Origin: Norana najaformis
Lineage: Eukaryota; Annelida; Clitellata; Crassiclitellata; Hormogastridae
Direction of reading: 5' to 3'
DNA: 64,000 nucleotides
Assembly (NCBI GenBank): GCA_964023275.1
Contig: OZ029927.1
Location: 5,193,715 to 5,257,714, forward strand
Positions 35,230 through 47,830 of this stretch are shown here, piece after piece (position 1 is the first letter of the stretch; each line of letters opens with the position of its first letter). The notes below the pieces were generated by a model. The model was not told the DNA's origin and ran no database searches. It saw only the letters and a list, made by a program, of their open reading frames with translations. A program made the position numbers and the translations under genes.

Positions 35230-36264
35230 ACTTCCTCTAACAACTCTAATTTGTTTCTGTTGCTTCTTTTGCCTGCTGATGTTGAAATAAGTACTGGCCC
35301 AGTAGTACACCTCAAGTTTGGATATTGGTCAGTTACTGGGGAAACATTTGTTCCCTTCAATATAATAAGCTGCAACCTACAAAATGTTTGTCATGGTCAT
35401 TCCATGTATATACTTGCTGATACAGAGACCTGGCTTCAACCTGATGACACAACATCATTCATTTATGATCTTACTCCCCCAACCTTTTCCATGCTTAATA
35501 AGCCTCAGTGCAGTGGTCAAGGTGGAGGGCTTGCTTTTCTTTTCAGAAATATCTCCCACTGCACAGATTCACTTTGCCTATTCCAGCACCCAAATCATTT
35601 ATGGTCCTGGCTGCTACGCTCATTTCTGGCAACAAACAGATATTTATCATCCACCAAACCTCTCTGACTGATTTTCTTGGTAAATTTCAGTCACTATTTG
35701 AATACCTGATTTTCTCCCCTTCTGAAATAGTCAGTATGGGAGACTTCAATATTCATATTGATGTAGCTGTTCATGGTGTTTCAGCATTTCTTGATATGTT
35801 GGAAGGGTTTGACATGAAACAGCTCATTTCTTTTCCTACATATAACAAAGCTCACACCTTGGACGTCCAGATAACTCGTTCTGATTTGCAATTGCTTCAT
35901 TTGGTTACTCCCATTCAGTCATACCTATTGGATCACACTGTCATTTTCTCCAAATTCAACTGCCAATTTAAACCACCTCCAAATTTCAGATTTGTTAGGT
36001 TTAGCCCTTGGCATAAAATTCATTTAAATAAAATAACAAGTGGTACTTTAACTGAGCTCCTTGATAGGTAAATGCCTTTTAGAAATAAAGAAAGCAGTAG
36101 AGTGCACACCACAGCCTTCGTTCAACTCCGCCATTTCTGAAGCATCACAGAAGTCAGTTAGTGTTGGAGGCGCCACTCTCGCCTTCACTCTGACCACAAT
36201 AGGTTTAAGCAACAGTGCAAACTTGTGTGCAAACTTATTTCATCTGCCAAATCTGCATATTTAA
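35230..36264 (+). mobile_element. CR1/L2-like LINE, 5' endonuclease part, degenerate
   Basis: ADTETWLQPDD (about 35425) and SMGDFNIHIDVAVHG (about 35733) are the ETW and GDFN blocks of an APE-type LINE endonuclease. SFPTYNKAHTLDVQITRSDL follows as in CR1/L2 elements. Several frame changes. Inserted in an ERP44 intron, antisense to the gene. Confidence 0.6.
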
Positions 36265-36890
36265 CAAATTTTATTGCTGAAGTTCTGCATCAATAAAAAC
36301 TTTGTGGATGGGTTTGAAAAACTTATTACCCAGAGACAAGTTAAATTTATTCTCCACTGTGTTCTCTGCTACCCAAGAGCTAGCCAGTAAATTTTTTGCT
36401 GGTAAGATTTCTGGCATAAGGCTGAACTTTGTTGGTTATCAACTGCCACCAGCACACCCCAAGCCTAGGCCTAAAAGTGAAACAATACTGACCACTCACG
36501 CTGGATGAGCAGAGCCAGGAAATTTAAAAAATAAATCAATACTTCATGTCATTCAAGATTTTGTGAAGCATTTTCTTCTATGGGACTGACAAATTATTTC
36601 GTGTTAAGCAATATTTTTGTCTTATCATTTTTGTGATAGAAAATAACTGACATTTAAAACCATTTGATGCTTGAACAGACTAAGCATTCTTTTCAGCTGA
36701 CCAATATATTTTGTATTAAACGTTTTTGTGTCAAAAATTTCCACTGTACTTACTGTCCTTCAACTGATGAAGCTGATAAATCTAGAGCACCACAAACGAA
36801 ATCTGTGCATGCGTGCATGTACGTGTATTTACAGAGGTCACTAAAATTAGGCACAATGGAAACTAAGCTAAAGCAATGCTCTTTCTTTAC

Positions 36891-36996
36891 CTCTTGCTCC
36901 ACTGCAGGCGGAGTTGGATCAGGGCCCTGGTGAAATTCACGATGAAGTTTACCAGACTGGAGGTCTTGTATGAACTGCTTTAGTAGACCTGGCTTA
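36891..36996 (-). CDS. erp44: ERP44 exon K
   Basis: Encodes KPGLLKQFIQDLQSGKLHRE and FHQGPDPTPPAVEQE, matching human KLKQFVFDLHSGKLHREFHHGPDPT. Leaves in phase 0 through GTAAAG. Confidence 0.95.
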
Positions 36997-37927
36997 CTAG
37001 AGAATACAGATAACATCCCACCTGCTATTATGCAATCCACCAAATGTCAGTAAATATGTCCATTAAGTCAGCCACCAACCTATCATGATACACAATTTAC
37101 AGGGTAGCAAAATCAAGAACATTTAATTTCTGGTTTTAGTGTGAATACTTTTGCCACAATCTATTCCTAAAACATTTTGACATTACAAGCACCGTCTGTG
37201 AACAACATAGCAACTCAGTCATATTAAATCACCTCAATCACTGATCTAAACTGTCAATTCAAATAATTACATTGAAATTTTGCAGTTCAGCAGTGAAATG
37301 GCAGAAACTGCACATAAAAATCAAACGCTATGTAATAATTCCCCTTTTTTCACATTTTATCGCATAAAATTGTGGACAGTTTTTACTCAGATTACTAATA
37401 AACTTATGAATTGTGTGCAACAAAAAACTGTTAAGCTGACTGGAAGAATGTATGGAAACAACACAGCGCCTTTTAAGTACATAAATCTCAAAAGCACTGC
37501 TCAATTTCCTATTATCTGTACATGGTAACTGAAAAGAATTTACCTATACTGCATGCCACATCCTGATTACAACAGAATGCAAATACAGTCTAGTCACATG
37601 TAAACTGTGATGGACAGCCCAGATGCTGATGCTTGTATATGCCCTGATGCATCGCATAAAGCTGCCTTTCCATGACAGCTGCTCTCACCAAGCATCAGAC
37701 AATGTCAGGCATTCAAGTGGGTCAGTTGAATGCACGGAAAACACAAACGAGGACCATCATAGTACCGTCAGTTACTAAACTGCAGCTGAAGTTAAAACAG
37801 ACTCATCCAACAGCAAGAGTTAGGAATTAAAGTGGAAACCATCCCAAAACAGAATATCTCCCTCACAGATAAGCATAAAGCAAACATCTGCAAGATGTAT
37901 CAAGAGAACAGAGACAGAGCGACTTAC

Positions 37928-38075
37928 TCAATGTCATCTCGTGGACTCCGCTGCCAAAGATACATATGGCGGAAGCTGTCAATTGCAAGTATCGGAAGAT
38001 CGCTGGCGGACTTTCCAAGGTGGTGCAGAGGATGAGTGAATTTGACGCCATCAGCTGTTAAGAAGTTAACACTTG
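37928..38075 (-). CDS. erp44: ERP44 exon J
   Basis: Encodes SVNFLTADGVKFTHPLHHLG and LPILAIDSFRHMYLW (human GTINFLHADCDKFRHPLLHI and VIAIDSFRHMYVF). The full-length match shows that the acceptor at 38077-38076 is used. A second in-frame AG 21 bases further on would remove seven residues. The donor is GTAAGT, phase 2. Confidence 0.93.
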
Positions 38076-39264
38076 CTACAAACAGAAAAAGCTCTTAGAT
38101 CAACTTCAAAGCAAACATGAGTAACCTTAATCATCTTGTTCTGCAAAACTCTTCTGTTAGCCTGGAAACTAAGTTTGCTAATATCAAGAATTGGACCTAG
38201 AGGAATAGATTAATCTTCCAAGACCAAATAATTGCATTCCACATACCAAGTTCTAGACTATTTTCCCTTCTGGACCACATAATCGATGTGGAGATAACTA
38301 GTGATAACTTGTTAAACTTAAAGTTAAACTTGCTAAACTACTGGGCATTCTTGTCCAAGATTTAAATTTCAATGACATGACACTCATCTCAAGTGGCAAA
38401 CTGCAGCCAATGCCTATATCCACTTCAAGTCCTCCTATCTCAAGAAATGCCTTTCAATTAACTAGAAAAATATTTTCCATGCCATCCCAGTTAGCTTATG
38501 CTCTTCCATCCAGGGGTGGCTTCCTGTCTACGGATTTAGTTGGAAGAATTGTTTCTTTTCTGTGCTGGACTTATGCAGCAGCCTTTTCAGTACAGACAAA
38601 ATAACAATGGGACAGATTTGTGAGAAAGCTCAAGTTTTTAAAAGCATCCAGTCAACCCATCCTTGTTTTTACCAGTTACTTCCTGCAAAGGACTCCAATA
38701 AATTCAATTTACGGAAAATGGGGCATGCATTTGAATTATCATACTTTCATACGCTGCTGCATAACAAAATTCTTTATTGTTTGCCCACTGTATAAATATG
38801 AAAATTGCAATCACACAAGTTTTCATGGTTGCTGCAATATCAGTGCTGTTAGTTTCATCTCAAACAGTAATAAAGTAAGACTTTTTAAACTGCTGATATA
38901 ATAATGTATCATTTCTCTTACTGAGATTGTGCTACTTTTCACTGTTTTGTACGCATTGTGCTGTGAAGCGTGGGTATTGTCTCGTTGTAATAAAGAACTA
39001 ATAAAGGGCCAACAGCAGCTGCATGCTGGAATCCCAGACCATCGGCTGCAGGCTCATCACACTTAAAAGCAATGTGTAGAAACAGCTGGGTATCAAGCGT
39101 TGCATTCACAGCCAGGGTGCCTGCCGACAGACCTAATCATAAGCATGCACTTAATTTACAAATCTAAGTCAAAAGCCAAAAGCCAGTTTTCATCACAAGA
39201 CTTGCACAGAAAAACAAATCAAATGCAAATTAGAAATTATTAGCGAGGTAACTGAAATTATTAC
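38076..39264. other. ERP44 intron, nothing certain
   Basis: Frames at 38300-38600 (LGVLVQDLNFNDM) hint at an old LINE but are too weak to assign. Confidence 0.25.
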
Positions 39265-39376
39265 ATTTTTCTGCAATCAGTTCTTCAACAACCATCTTCC
39301 TGAAGCGTTGAGGAGTTTCAATGTCATCAGGATGATGGAAGAGGATGAGAAAAGGCAAGCCTTCCTCTGTCAGCTC
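39265..39376 (-). CDS. erp44: ERP44 exon I, start of the third thioredoxin-like domain
   Basis: Encodes ELTEEGLPFLILFHHPDDIE and the helix FRKMVVEELIAEK (human ELTEEGLPFLILFH). It leaves in phase 1 through a poor donor, GTAATA; the next exon fits only with this phase. Confidence 0.93.
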
Positions 39377-39654
39377 CTACAAATAGACAGTATGACTTAT
39401 TTGGTCCTCTTGTCTCCAGGTTAATTAACAATCTGACCAATCAGATGTCACTCACAGAACATTAAAATACAGCTAGAACTAAAGACGACCAGCTAAGCAA
39501 CATTTAAAACAGTGACTGTTCTTCATAAATCAAGCCAAATGGCATAAAATGCGCACTGCTCTCTGGCTAATTCAGCTAAACACACAATCGAATGGACTTG
39601 TCATTATATTCAAAAGTAAAGCTTCCATGTCCCTTGTGGAATGTTGGCAGGCAT

Positions 39655-39800
39655 CAGTTCTCAGTCTTCTGTCCTTGAGCTGGCAATGGACGAAAGGACC
39701 CAAGGTCCTGGACACAACCAGTGAGTGCATCACAGGACTTGCTGTTTACTTCCCAGCTTATGCCAGTACCAAATTATGTTGTGCTTTTTGCAAATTGTGA
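39655..39800 (+). repeat. dispersed repeat S2, copy 2
   Basis: Matches the reverse complement of 22146-22270: GAGCTGGCAATGGAC, CAAGGTCCT, GACTTGCTGTTTACTTCCCA and CAGTACCAAATTAT in the same order. About 145 bases, no coding potential. Confidence 0.55.
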
Positions 39801-40325
39801 GCTGTATTCAGTAAATCATTAAAATTAAACTATGAAGTTCCCATTCAGAAATTTTCAGTAATTGCTCACATCATTTTGACTACATAGAAAAAGAATCAAA
39901 ATTTTGTTAATAGACTCAGACTACACAGCATATTTTTGTAAATAAATAACTAGGATACTAGTTAATATGCTCACATGCTTCAAGTATCTTCAATTTGGAA
40001 TAAATATGATCTCTCTAACTGTTGTAGAACCTGAGATATAGCAATGTGATTTGTGGGGGTCAACACACTTCACTCAGAGTTCAGTGACCCATACCTCAGA
40101 TATGGGTTTATCCAAACTTCCAACGTTTTGGTTTTGAAAGTTTCTCATCAGGATGAATAACTGCCAATTTTCATGAAAATTGGGATGGCCATTTTTGGTG
40201 TTGTGTTGATATGAATAAACATAAATTTTAAAAATATACTAGACTTGAGAACTACTAAAAGATATAGAAAGGGCACAGCATCTGCAAAAGTGAGCACCAA
40301 ACAGAAGACTGGAACTTAAACATAC

Positions 40326-40442
40326 CTCTGCATTTTCAAAAGTTATTTCTCTGACAAGTGGCACACATTTCTCAGTCGCCCAACTCAAATATGAACTATA
40401 GTCCGACAGTGACCCTGAGTATGCTGTCTCTTCTCGCATGTC
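40326..40442 (-). CDS. erp44: ERP44 exon H
   Basis: Exactly 39 codons, phase 0 at both ends. Encodes DMREETAYSGSLSDYSSYLS and the near-invariant CVPLVREITFEN. The donor is GTATGT. Confidence 0.95.
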
Positions 40443-40874
40443 CTATAAAACAAAACGTCAAAAGAAAAAAGACAAGAATCAGGTAAATTACAAGAGGTTG
40501 ATGCATACACATAATGGCAATTGTGACATTTATCAATTATTCAACAAGAGACAAGTGACAGAATAGCGCTTTTGGGAGTTACTTGCTTTAAAAATGTGTT
40601 ACATTACATAGTATGGGGCTCCTCTGTAACCTCTAACTGCAACAACCTAACTGCAACAACCTTCAACAACAGCTATACGTACAGTAGTCTGTAGATGTCC
40701 AAGACAGATTTTAATTCTGACTAATGTATTCCTTACATATGCAATCGGAAAGGTAGCCGTCTCTTTTTGCAAGCCGTAAGAGAGACAAAAAGAAGAAAGA
40801 AAACTGTCATCATCAAGATCCATGGACAGAAACCCCAAAGGTGTCCAGTGCACATGTTATCACATGTCTCCACA

Positions 40875-41160
40875 CGTTGCGGTGCCAAGCCAGTATGCTC
40901 AAGCTGTTAAAATCCTTCTGGCAACATATGTCATATCATCCTTCCTTATCACCCATTTCCATCCATAGTTCCCACCATCACACCTTTTAACTTTCTGCTA
41001 TTGTCCATTCTACATATATTTCCAAATAAACTCAGTTTTCGTCTCATTATTGTGTGTATTAGATCTTCCTTTATGTTCAATCTTTTATGAAACTCCACAC
41101 CTGTCACCTTCATTGTCCAATTAAAATTTAGTATTCTCCTGTAATGATACATCTTGAATG
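40875..41160 (-). mobile_element. LINE C-terminal fragment
   Basis: The minus strand encodes MYHYRRILNFNWTMKVTGVE and RRKLSLFGNICRMDNSRKLK, the post-RT region of RTE- or Jockey-like LINEs. Lies in an ERP44 intron in the gene's own orientation. No longer frame. Confidence 0.55.
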
Positions 41161-41210
41161 CCTGTATTTTAATTTGGTCAGTCTTTTTATGAAGATGAAT
41201 AGAAACTCAC

Positions 41211-41268
41211 GCCAGGAGCACGATATATCACTTTGTTACCACCCACTCTTTCATTTTCTGAAACAGGT
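41211..41268 (-). CDS. erp44: ERP44 exon G
   Basis: A 58-base exon encoding PVSENERVGGNKVIYRAPG, aligned with human DVSKPERYSGDNIIYKPPG. The acceptor used is the AG at 41270-41269. A later AG (after TTTC) would put a stop in frame, which settles the choice. Confidence 0.88.
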
Positions 41269-41828
41269 CTACAAAACACACCCAGGTACACTCTTAGACG
41301 CATAAACAAAAAAACAATTACATCCTTAGGCCTATACATGAAAAAAAACAGTACTGTAAGTTAAGAAACAACAAACAATTCAAAAACGGTTGTCCAAAAT
41401 TTTGCTGGAACTCTATGTCCTTCTGGCTGGAAATAATCCCTCCTGTCTGTAGTTATTAATACTTTACCTTTTGCCATAACTTAATATAACAGAGAAACAG
41501 TTTTGCTCCCTCCCAACTATCCTTGTCCTTGGAAACATCACAGTAATACATGCAATGTATGCACGTATTTGGACATGTATTCAACATCCATCAGGAATCT
41601 CTTAGAGATCCTGGTCAATCAGTTGGTTAGTGTACATGCATCAAACCAAAGAAGAAACTCAATAAGTGAACCATGTGTAAATGAGAGAAACCAAGGGGAA
41701 AAGTTCACAGTTGGCTAATATTACTGCCAAAAGACTTACACACTGGACTCTAGAAAATCCATCTGAGGATAAAAATGATGAAACAAAGCAGAAATGAAAA
41801 CACAAGTTAAAGGTAAATGTTGTGATAC

Positions 41829-41947
41829 CCAGTGGCTGAGTGGAAGTGGCAATCATCTCGAAGGATGCTTGCAACTTTTCTGAAAACAGACTTGAAGTCG
41901 TGAGAATCTTCGCTGTCAAAGTATCCAATGATGTGTCTTTTCTTCCA
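41829..41947 (-). CDS. erp44: ERP44 exon F, second thioredoxin-like domain
   Basis: Encodes KKRHIIGYFDSEDSHDFKSV and FRKVASILRDDCHFHSATG, matching human KRNIIGYFEQKDSDNYRVF and ILHDDCAFLSAFG. Enters in phase 0, leaves in phase 2 through GTATCA. Confidence 0.92.
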
Positions 41948-42359
41948 CTGTTCACCAACAACATCACAGCTTCATTATTTTCTAGCACAACATTTGACAT
42001 TAACTACAGAGGCATCAAATCTTAAAGGATTAAGAACAATGCTTGTCCAAACTGAGAGGTCACTTGCATCAATACAAGCCAGTCTAACTATGAACTGCAT
42101 TTTTACAAGTTCTTAGAATGATGCTGTATAAACAGTTTAGACAGACAGATTGATATGCACAGTCTTTAAAACATAAAAGCCAGTCTAATCCTTGGCTCAG
42201 AAATTTGGCAGCACAATAATTACACATGACCACACCTGTCTGTTCTAGTTTCCCCTCTTAAGAACTCCAACTGCTAAGTCCTTTGAACAAACTGGACAAC
42301 CTTATTTGATCACTGCAATGGCTCTTCATGCCACTGAACTTTTAGCTACACTGGTTCAG

Positions 42360-42525
42360 TGACAGAAGAGCAAAACAAACACGTGATAAAAGAGTATGTG
42401 ACAAAGGAGCATGTAAAGACAGAAAAGCATGCAACAAAAGAGTAAGTGACAAAAGAAGCACGTGACAAAATTAGCATTGCAGACAAAAAGAGCATGTGAA
42501 ACTAAGGTCATGCAAAACTTAACAA
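42360..42525. repeat. degenerate minisatellite, left inverted arm
   Basis: Imperfect units of the form GTGACAAAAGAGCAT repeated about nine times. The words are the reverse complement of those at 42960-43200, so the two arrays face each other across about 435 bases. Confidence 0.5.
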
Positions 42526-42959
42526 AGAGCAATTTAAAATTAAATAAAATATTTTTGTGATTGCAATTAAATTTATTCAGCCATTTAATTCTTTAGCAAA
42601 CATTGAGTTGAAACATTTTTCAGATAACAATGTTCTCACACTAAAAACCAACATGCTTCAGAAACTGAGAGTTAACTCTTTCCTTCTTTATTGACAGCTC
42701 ATTTTGCGGCTGGCTTCCAACAGAACTTATATCTAGCATGTCCTGAAGTCCCACACACAGAAGAGCCTTAAGGAATTTGAACACTGACAGGTGATCGTTA
42801 TCTACTCGGGTTTGAAATCCCCAATGCCAACCTTCAAAGTGATTTTAAAACAAATATTCTCAGCATTTACGTACATTCACTGCCTCTGTTTCAACTGACT
42901 GCTTCCATTTTATTTCTGTTACCCCGTAATGCCCCTTTAGTATGCCTTTTATATAGGCT

Positions 42960-43200
42960 TAGTGGTCTTACGTCACATGCCCTTTTGGACACATGCTCTT
43001 TTGCGATAATGCTTTCTTGTCAATTGTTGTTTTGTCAATAGCTCTTGTATCAAACATGCCCTTTTGCTACATCCCCTTTAGTCATATGCCCTTTAGTCAT
43101 ATGCCCTTTAGTCATATGCCCTTTAGTCATATGCCCTTTAGTCATATGCCCTTTAGTCATATGCCCTTTAGTATATGCCCTTTTGTCGCATGCTGTTGTG
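42960..43200. repeat. minisatellite, right inverted arm, with a perfect 15-bp core
   Basis: A unit CATATGCCCTTTAGT is repeated about seven times almost perfectly at 43073-43175. More divergent units (CACATGCCCTTTTGGA, CATGCTCTTTTGCGATA) lie on both sides. The open frames over it (HMPFS repeats) are a by-product of the 15-bp period. Confidence 0.7.
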
Positions 43201-43265
43201 TCTGATTACCAGCTACATCAATTACAATTTCACAGGAATTGTGTGCCATTCATATGACAACTCAC

Positions 43266-43450
43266 ATCCAGGCCTTCCAGCTCATCCAGATTCGTGACGG
43301 ATGTAACAGGACTCTTGAGCTGTTCCCGTATGAAGTTAGCTATGGCATCAGTTGACCTCTGACCTCGATATTCACGTTTTGCTGATGAACCATACCGAAA
43401 CATCTTCAGTGTTGGGTACTTCGAAACGTGATACTGAGCTGCAATTCCAG
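43266..43450 (-). CDS. erp44: ERP44 exon E, end of the first thioredoxin domain
   Basis: Encodes AGIAAQYHVSKYPTLKMFRY with the cis-proline loop YPT, then the REYRGQRS motif and helix AIANFIREQLKSPV. The donor is GTGAGT in phase 0. Confidence 0.95.
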
Positions 43451-44346
43451 CTGAAAATGTAAAATGGTAAAACCATTAAGCCAAAAACAAAATGAAGGCC
43501 AATGTCAAGGCCATATTTAAATTTTCTAACCACAAGCAATTTTAAGAAACAAGCAATACTTGCATTAGAGGCGTCAAAACTCGAGTAACATATGGCCCAG
43601 GTGCCCTATTACTGTCTGAGGGGTACTAGACTACTCATCACTCTGTCATTTGATAAACAATTTATTGTCTGACACGCATCCTTCATGTGGAAACATTAAT
43701 AAATTTATTTGTTAGCAAATGCAAAATCACCTAAATTATTCTTATATACATTTCTTTGTGGTAAAATTTGGCTGAAATAAAAATGTTACACTTTCTAAAT
43801 TAAAGAGTTGCAACACTTGTTGTTTCATGCCTTGTTGTTTGATTGACAGTGCATTTTACTATTAATAATCCCATCCAAAGTAACCGTATATGTAGAAATC
43901 TAGCAACGCTGTTTTAAATTCTGCATAGCTAATGATGCAGCAAATATTACATTGCTCAGATCACATTTCATGAAAACCTCACTAGAATAATTTTGTTCTA
44001 ATGCTGTTGCTTGTCTGAATGACAGATATGGTTTTCAATTTCAGGACTTGTTCAATTTTTCTACAGAGAAGTCTTAGATGATGTGCGCTCTGCATTACAA
44101 AGTAACGACAAAAATGTTGTGGCTAACAAACTGCATTGCTTTCTACTGTGTTTGGGTTATAGGAAACAAGTCAGACCACAAAAGACAGCCGAGTAAAACA
44201 TCCTGGACTCTCAAACCAACAGAATCACATATTCTGATTGAATGAGACTCAAGAAACAAAACTGACTAAATAATCAAAGCCAATAAATATTTGCTAAATT
44301 TATGAGCGAATAAATAACCAATGAACAACTGAAAAAATCACTCTAC
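43451..44346. other. ERP44 intron, nothing recognised
   Basis: AT-rich, no supported feature. Confidence 0.3.
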
Positions 44347-44392
44347 CTTCTCGATCACAATCGACTTTTCCAAAAACAACCTGATTATCCAT
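44347..44392 (-). CDS. erp44: ERP44 exon D
   Basis: Encodes MDNQVVFGKVDCDRE, the central beta strand of the first thioredoxin fold (human NQVVFARVDCDQH). Enters in phase 0, leaves in phase 1. Confidence 0.93.
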
Positions 44393-44882
44393 CTAAAATA
44401 ATTCAAAGACACAAAACAGAAGACATACATGTACATGTCACATCAGCTACAGCACAGTTACCTCAAGACAGCGAACTGACTCTGTAAATCATGGGGACAT
44501 CCTGGTCCATTATCTCATACACAACTACACAAGAACACAATACTTTTCCATGCACTGGTCATTTATTCTGGAAGAAATGCCTCTCGATTACCTATTATTT
44601 ACCACTGTGTCATTTTTTACAATATTTTCTACAAGTTTTACATTTTGCACCAAATGTCGTAATATCAAATGCCACATGATCAAATGTCACACAACCAAAC
44701 ATCCGATCACCAACTTTCTGAACACAGCACTGACCTTGATCCAACCCGCCTCACACAACAGGAGTAAACCTATGGAAAAATGTAACTTCCCAAGTTTTAT
44801 TCATCCTGTATAAAGAGATCTAAAGCAGAATAACAAAGAAGTAACAACAGTAATGCCAATAATAATAATAATAAAAACTTAC

Positions 44883-44952
44883 TGGAAATTCCTCTATTAC
44901 TTTAGCCGCAGCCTCTTCATAAATAGGAGCCAAAATTTGACTAAATCGACAC
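44883..44952 (-). CDS. erp44: ERP44 exon C, CRFS active-site motif
   Basis: Encodes CRFSQILAPIYEEAAAKVIE and EFP after completing the split Trp codon. CRFS is the single-cysteine active-site motif characteristic of ERp44, whose cysteine forms mixed disulphides with clients. The donor is GTAAGT. Confidence 0.95.
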
Positions 44953-45049
44953 CTATTGAAACAAAAAAGGCAGAGCCACCAGTTAATCATAACTGAGCTG
45001 ATACATTTAGCTAGAAATAAGTTAGTTTACAAAGTCCACGGCATAAAAC

Positions 45050-45895
45050 GGCTCATCAAAATTTCTTTTCTTCTGCCGCAGATTGACAGCCTCCTGTCTA
45101 CCTCAGGGCTTCTCGCTGAAATCCAAAGCACCATGAATTTCAGCTTAACTCTTAAAAGTATTACTTTTATGGGTTTCTTAATATTTAATTTTCCTTGTAA
45201 AGAGCTCAATAAGGATAAACCTACTGTGCCAAAATCTGCCAGATTTGAGAACATTCCATTCAGAGTAGAAATCTGTGAAACATTCCTCACCCTCTCTGGC
45301 ACGATCGAGGCCTTCAACACTGTTGACCACGGCATTCTTTTACAATGCTTTGAAAAGTTTCGCTGTGGTTGGTCACAGACTGTGTTTTGTCATGGTTGCG
45401 TTCATTCCTCTTTGGGTGTACTCAGGCTGTCCTTTTGGTTCCAGACGGTCCAACTGGTTCATGGTCTCACTTGGGCTTCTATAGTGTTCCATCTTGGGGC
45501 CCCTATGCTGTATCCTTTACACTGCTAATTTTACCTTAGTTCTTACTTTCTTGGGTGCTGTGGCTCATCAGTATGCTGATAACACTCATGGCCAACCTCT
45601 AAAGGCTTGTCCCTTCAAGTGAAGAAGATGCTTCAAATATTGGAGGTGCTTTGTGCTTGGTAGCCTGGTTGTCCCAACAGCCTGAACTTCCACAGTGCAG
45701 CATAGAAGTTTCACCGTTGTTGGTCCAACTTTCTGCAGCAGACTGCCTGCAACAAGAACTCCTTGAACTTTCTTTACCTCAATTCTGTAAGCGCTTGAAA
45801 ACCATTTTGTTCATTCGTGTCTTTGTGTTGTCAGGTCAGAAGCACCTCTGACGAGTCTCTCTTGAAGAGGTGCTATATAAATCTGTGATTTCAAT
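45050..45895 (+). mobile_element. CR1/L2-like LINE fragment (RT and 3' end), degenerate
   Basis: IEAFNTVDHGILLQCFEKF (about 45307) corresponds to the family's SAAFDTVDHSILLERL block (RT motif A). Later frames match the 3' end, and it closes with GAGGTGCTATATAAATCTGT. Many disruptions. Confidence 0.6.
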
Positions 45896-47635
45896 TACAA
45901 AATTACCATTGCTAACCATGACCATCTGACACTCTGACCCCAGTTACAACCTCAAACACGAACACTGCTAACATCTCTGCTTGGCTATGGCAGCTGTTGA
46001 TGCAAAGTCGCAAAGTCCACAGATTGCTTTTTCTGCTCTTTGTTGTCATTCAGGACTAGTTTCAAACTGGTTGAGCCACTCGGTCCTGAATTCAGTAGTC
46101 TCCAACCTCTTGGATTTAACAGAACTTTTCCCATAAATTATGATGCAGATTACGACATCACTTCATTCAGGCCATCAAGTGAAGCTTTGTTAGTCAAGAC
46201 ATAGGCAATTGTCATCATTACATTACATTACATAGCAAATCTTTAGATTATGGTAGATTAGATTGGTTTACCAACCAAGCACTAACCCAGTGGTGCATTT
46301 ATTAGCCAAAGGCCAGAAAAGTACCAAACAGATGCAAAAGCAATCAATGATGCAATCAACCATCACCAGTGAACAATCAAGCCATACAACTCAACTGACC
46401 ATACAGCACCTTATATTTCAATCAAGTCTTTCACTTGCATTGCATCATAAATTTTAAGTTATAAAAGTTAGTAAAATACTAACCAGTCAGCATAGAAGTT
46501 GATAAAGACCAATTCATAGCTTGCTGCAAAAATGAAGAAATACAGTATGTTCTATCATTCCAAGAAAATTAAACAACATGCATGAGAGACAGAATAGTAA
46601 GTCAGTCATCTGTGTCTTTTGGTTCCATGTTTTGACGAAAGTGAGGGCCATAAATTGGCTGAGTTGTAGTCAAGTCACTCGGATGCAGTGGAAGGAACAA
46701 CAGGTTCAACCCAGACAGAATAAAACTGGAATTCAGTTTAAATATTTCTTTGTGAATTGAAGTGAGAATTGCGTAAGACGCACGCATTCATGCATATCAA
46801 GCAATTCTGCAGCAGGACAAAAATAGAGGTAGAAAGCACATGGTAACCACTTTTTTATACCTGTACACGAATATACAGATTTGTAATTCATTAATCAAGC
46901 CTAAAAACAGTGTTTAACGGTTTTGTGAATAATAGAAATAACAGAGGCTGACCAATGTCAACAGCCAAAGGAAGAGTAATGGATAAGGTACTTACTGCAG
47001 TAATTCTAATAATCGGTTGGGTCATTACACAAAAAAACAAATTCTCTGACACACAATGATAATGAATGCATGTCACTACATGAAGCATATTGAGTAGTAC
47101 TGGCTCTAAATAAGTTTCACAATGAATAAATGAAGCCTTAAAGTGAATTAATTAAACAGACTGAAACCACAATAATATTAATAAAAAATTAAATGTACCT
47201 TACAATATTGTTCTCAATTATTTTAAAATCTGCATATCTTAAGGCTACCACTATTATCTTCATTTAATTGAAAATTAATTTCATTAAGTGAAGAAATATA
47301 ATACAGAAGTGTAGTGGAGAAAAGGTAAAAAACTGGTAGAAAAAGAGGAAGGGAAGGATGGGCTGTAATGATTCTAAAACTAACAATAATGAATAACTGA
47401 TCAAGTGTAAGAAATGACAGCAACAGAAGGAAAATACAGAAAAACTGCAGGTGAATTCAAAACACAAGGTCAGGGGACAGGAAAAAGAGCAAAATTTTGG
47501 CACATTCAATACTCACCAAAGGCTGTGATCACCTATACATGTATTTCATCCATTTACTGAATTTTCTTGAATACATACCACATGAGTTACACACATTTTC
47601 ACCAACAACTTGGTGGGGTGCTGCCATATCTAACC
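45896..47635. other. ERP44 introns around exon B, nothing recognised
   Basis: Besides exon B only short simple repeats (CATTACATTACATTACAT near 46222). No other feature supported. Confidence 0.3.
46484..46523 (-). CDS. erp44: ERP44 exon B
   Basis: A 40-base exon found from homology and phase. It encodes SYELVFINFYAD and two bases of Trp, the strand leading into the active site (human VALVNFYADW). The donor is GTTAGT, slightly off consensus. Confidence 0.9.
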
Positions 47636-47639
47636 AATC

Positions 47640-47830
47640 TGAACTAGGGTGTTTTAAGACAGTTGAGAATGAATGGCGAACATATATACAATGGCACACT
47701 ATTCCAAGAGGAAGGCACAACAAGGAAAAGGCAAAATGGGCTCAAGCTGAAGTCAGAAAGCGCAGCACTTGCATATCCCCGTGCAATGCACAGTGTAACA
47801 ACTGATGAACTTGAGACTGGAATGTTGAGC
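47640..47830 (-). mobile_element. LINE 3' fragment
   Basis: The minus strand reads FLVVPSSWNSVPLYICSPFI, like the GPSSWNSLP block near the C-terminus of CR1/L2-like LINEs. Short and disrupted. Confidence 0.4.

Noticed and set aside
38977-39140. Minus-strand stretch with LFLHIAFKCD that at first looked like the missing FLHADC part of ERP44.
   Set aside because: No donor gives the right phase, and the true sequence (SVNFLTADG) was found at the start of exon J.
42993-43257. Open frames made of HMPFS / VICPL repeats.
   Set aside because: They arise because the 15-bp minisatellite has a period divisible by three; no start context or domain.
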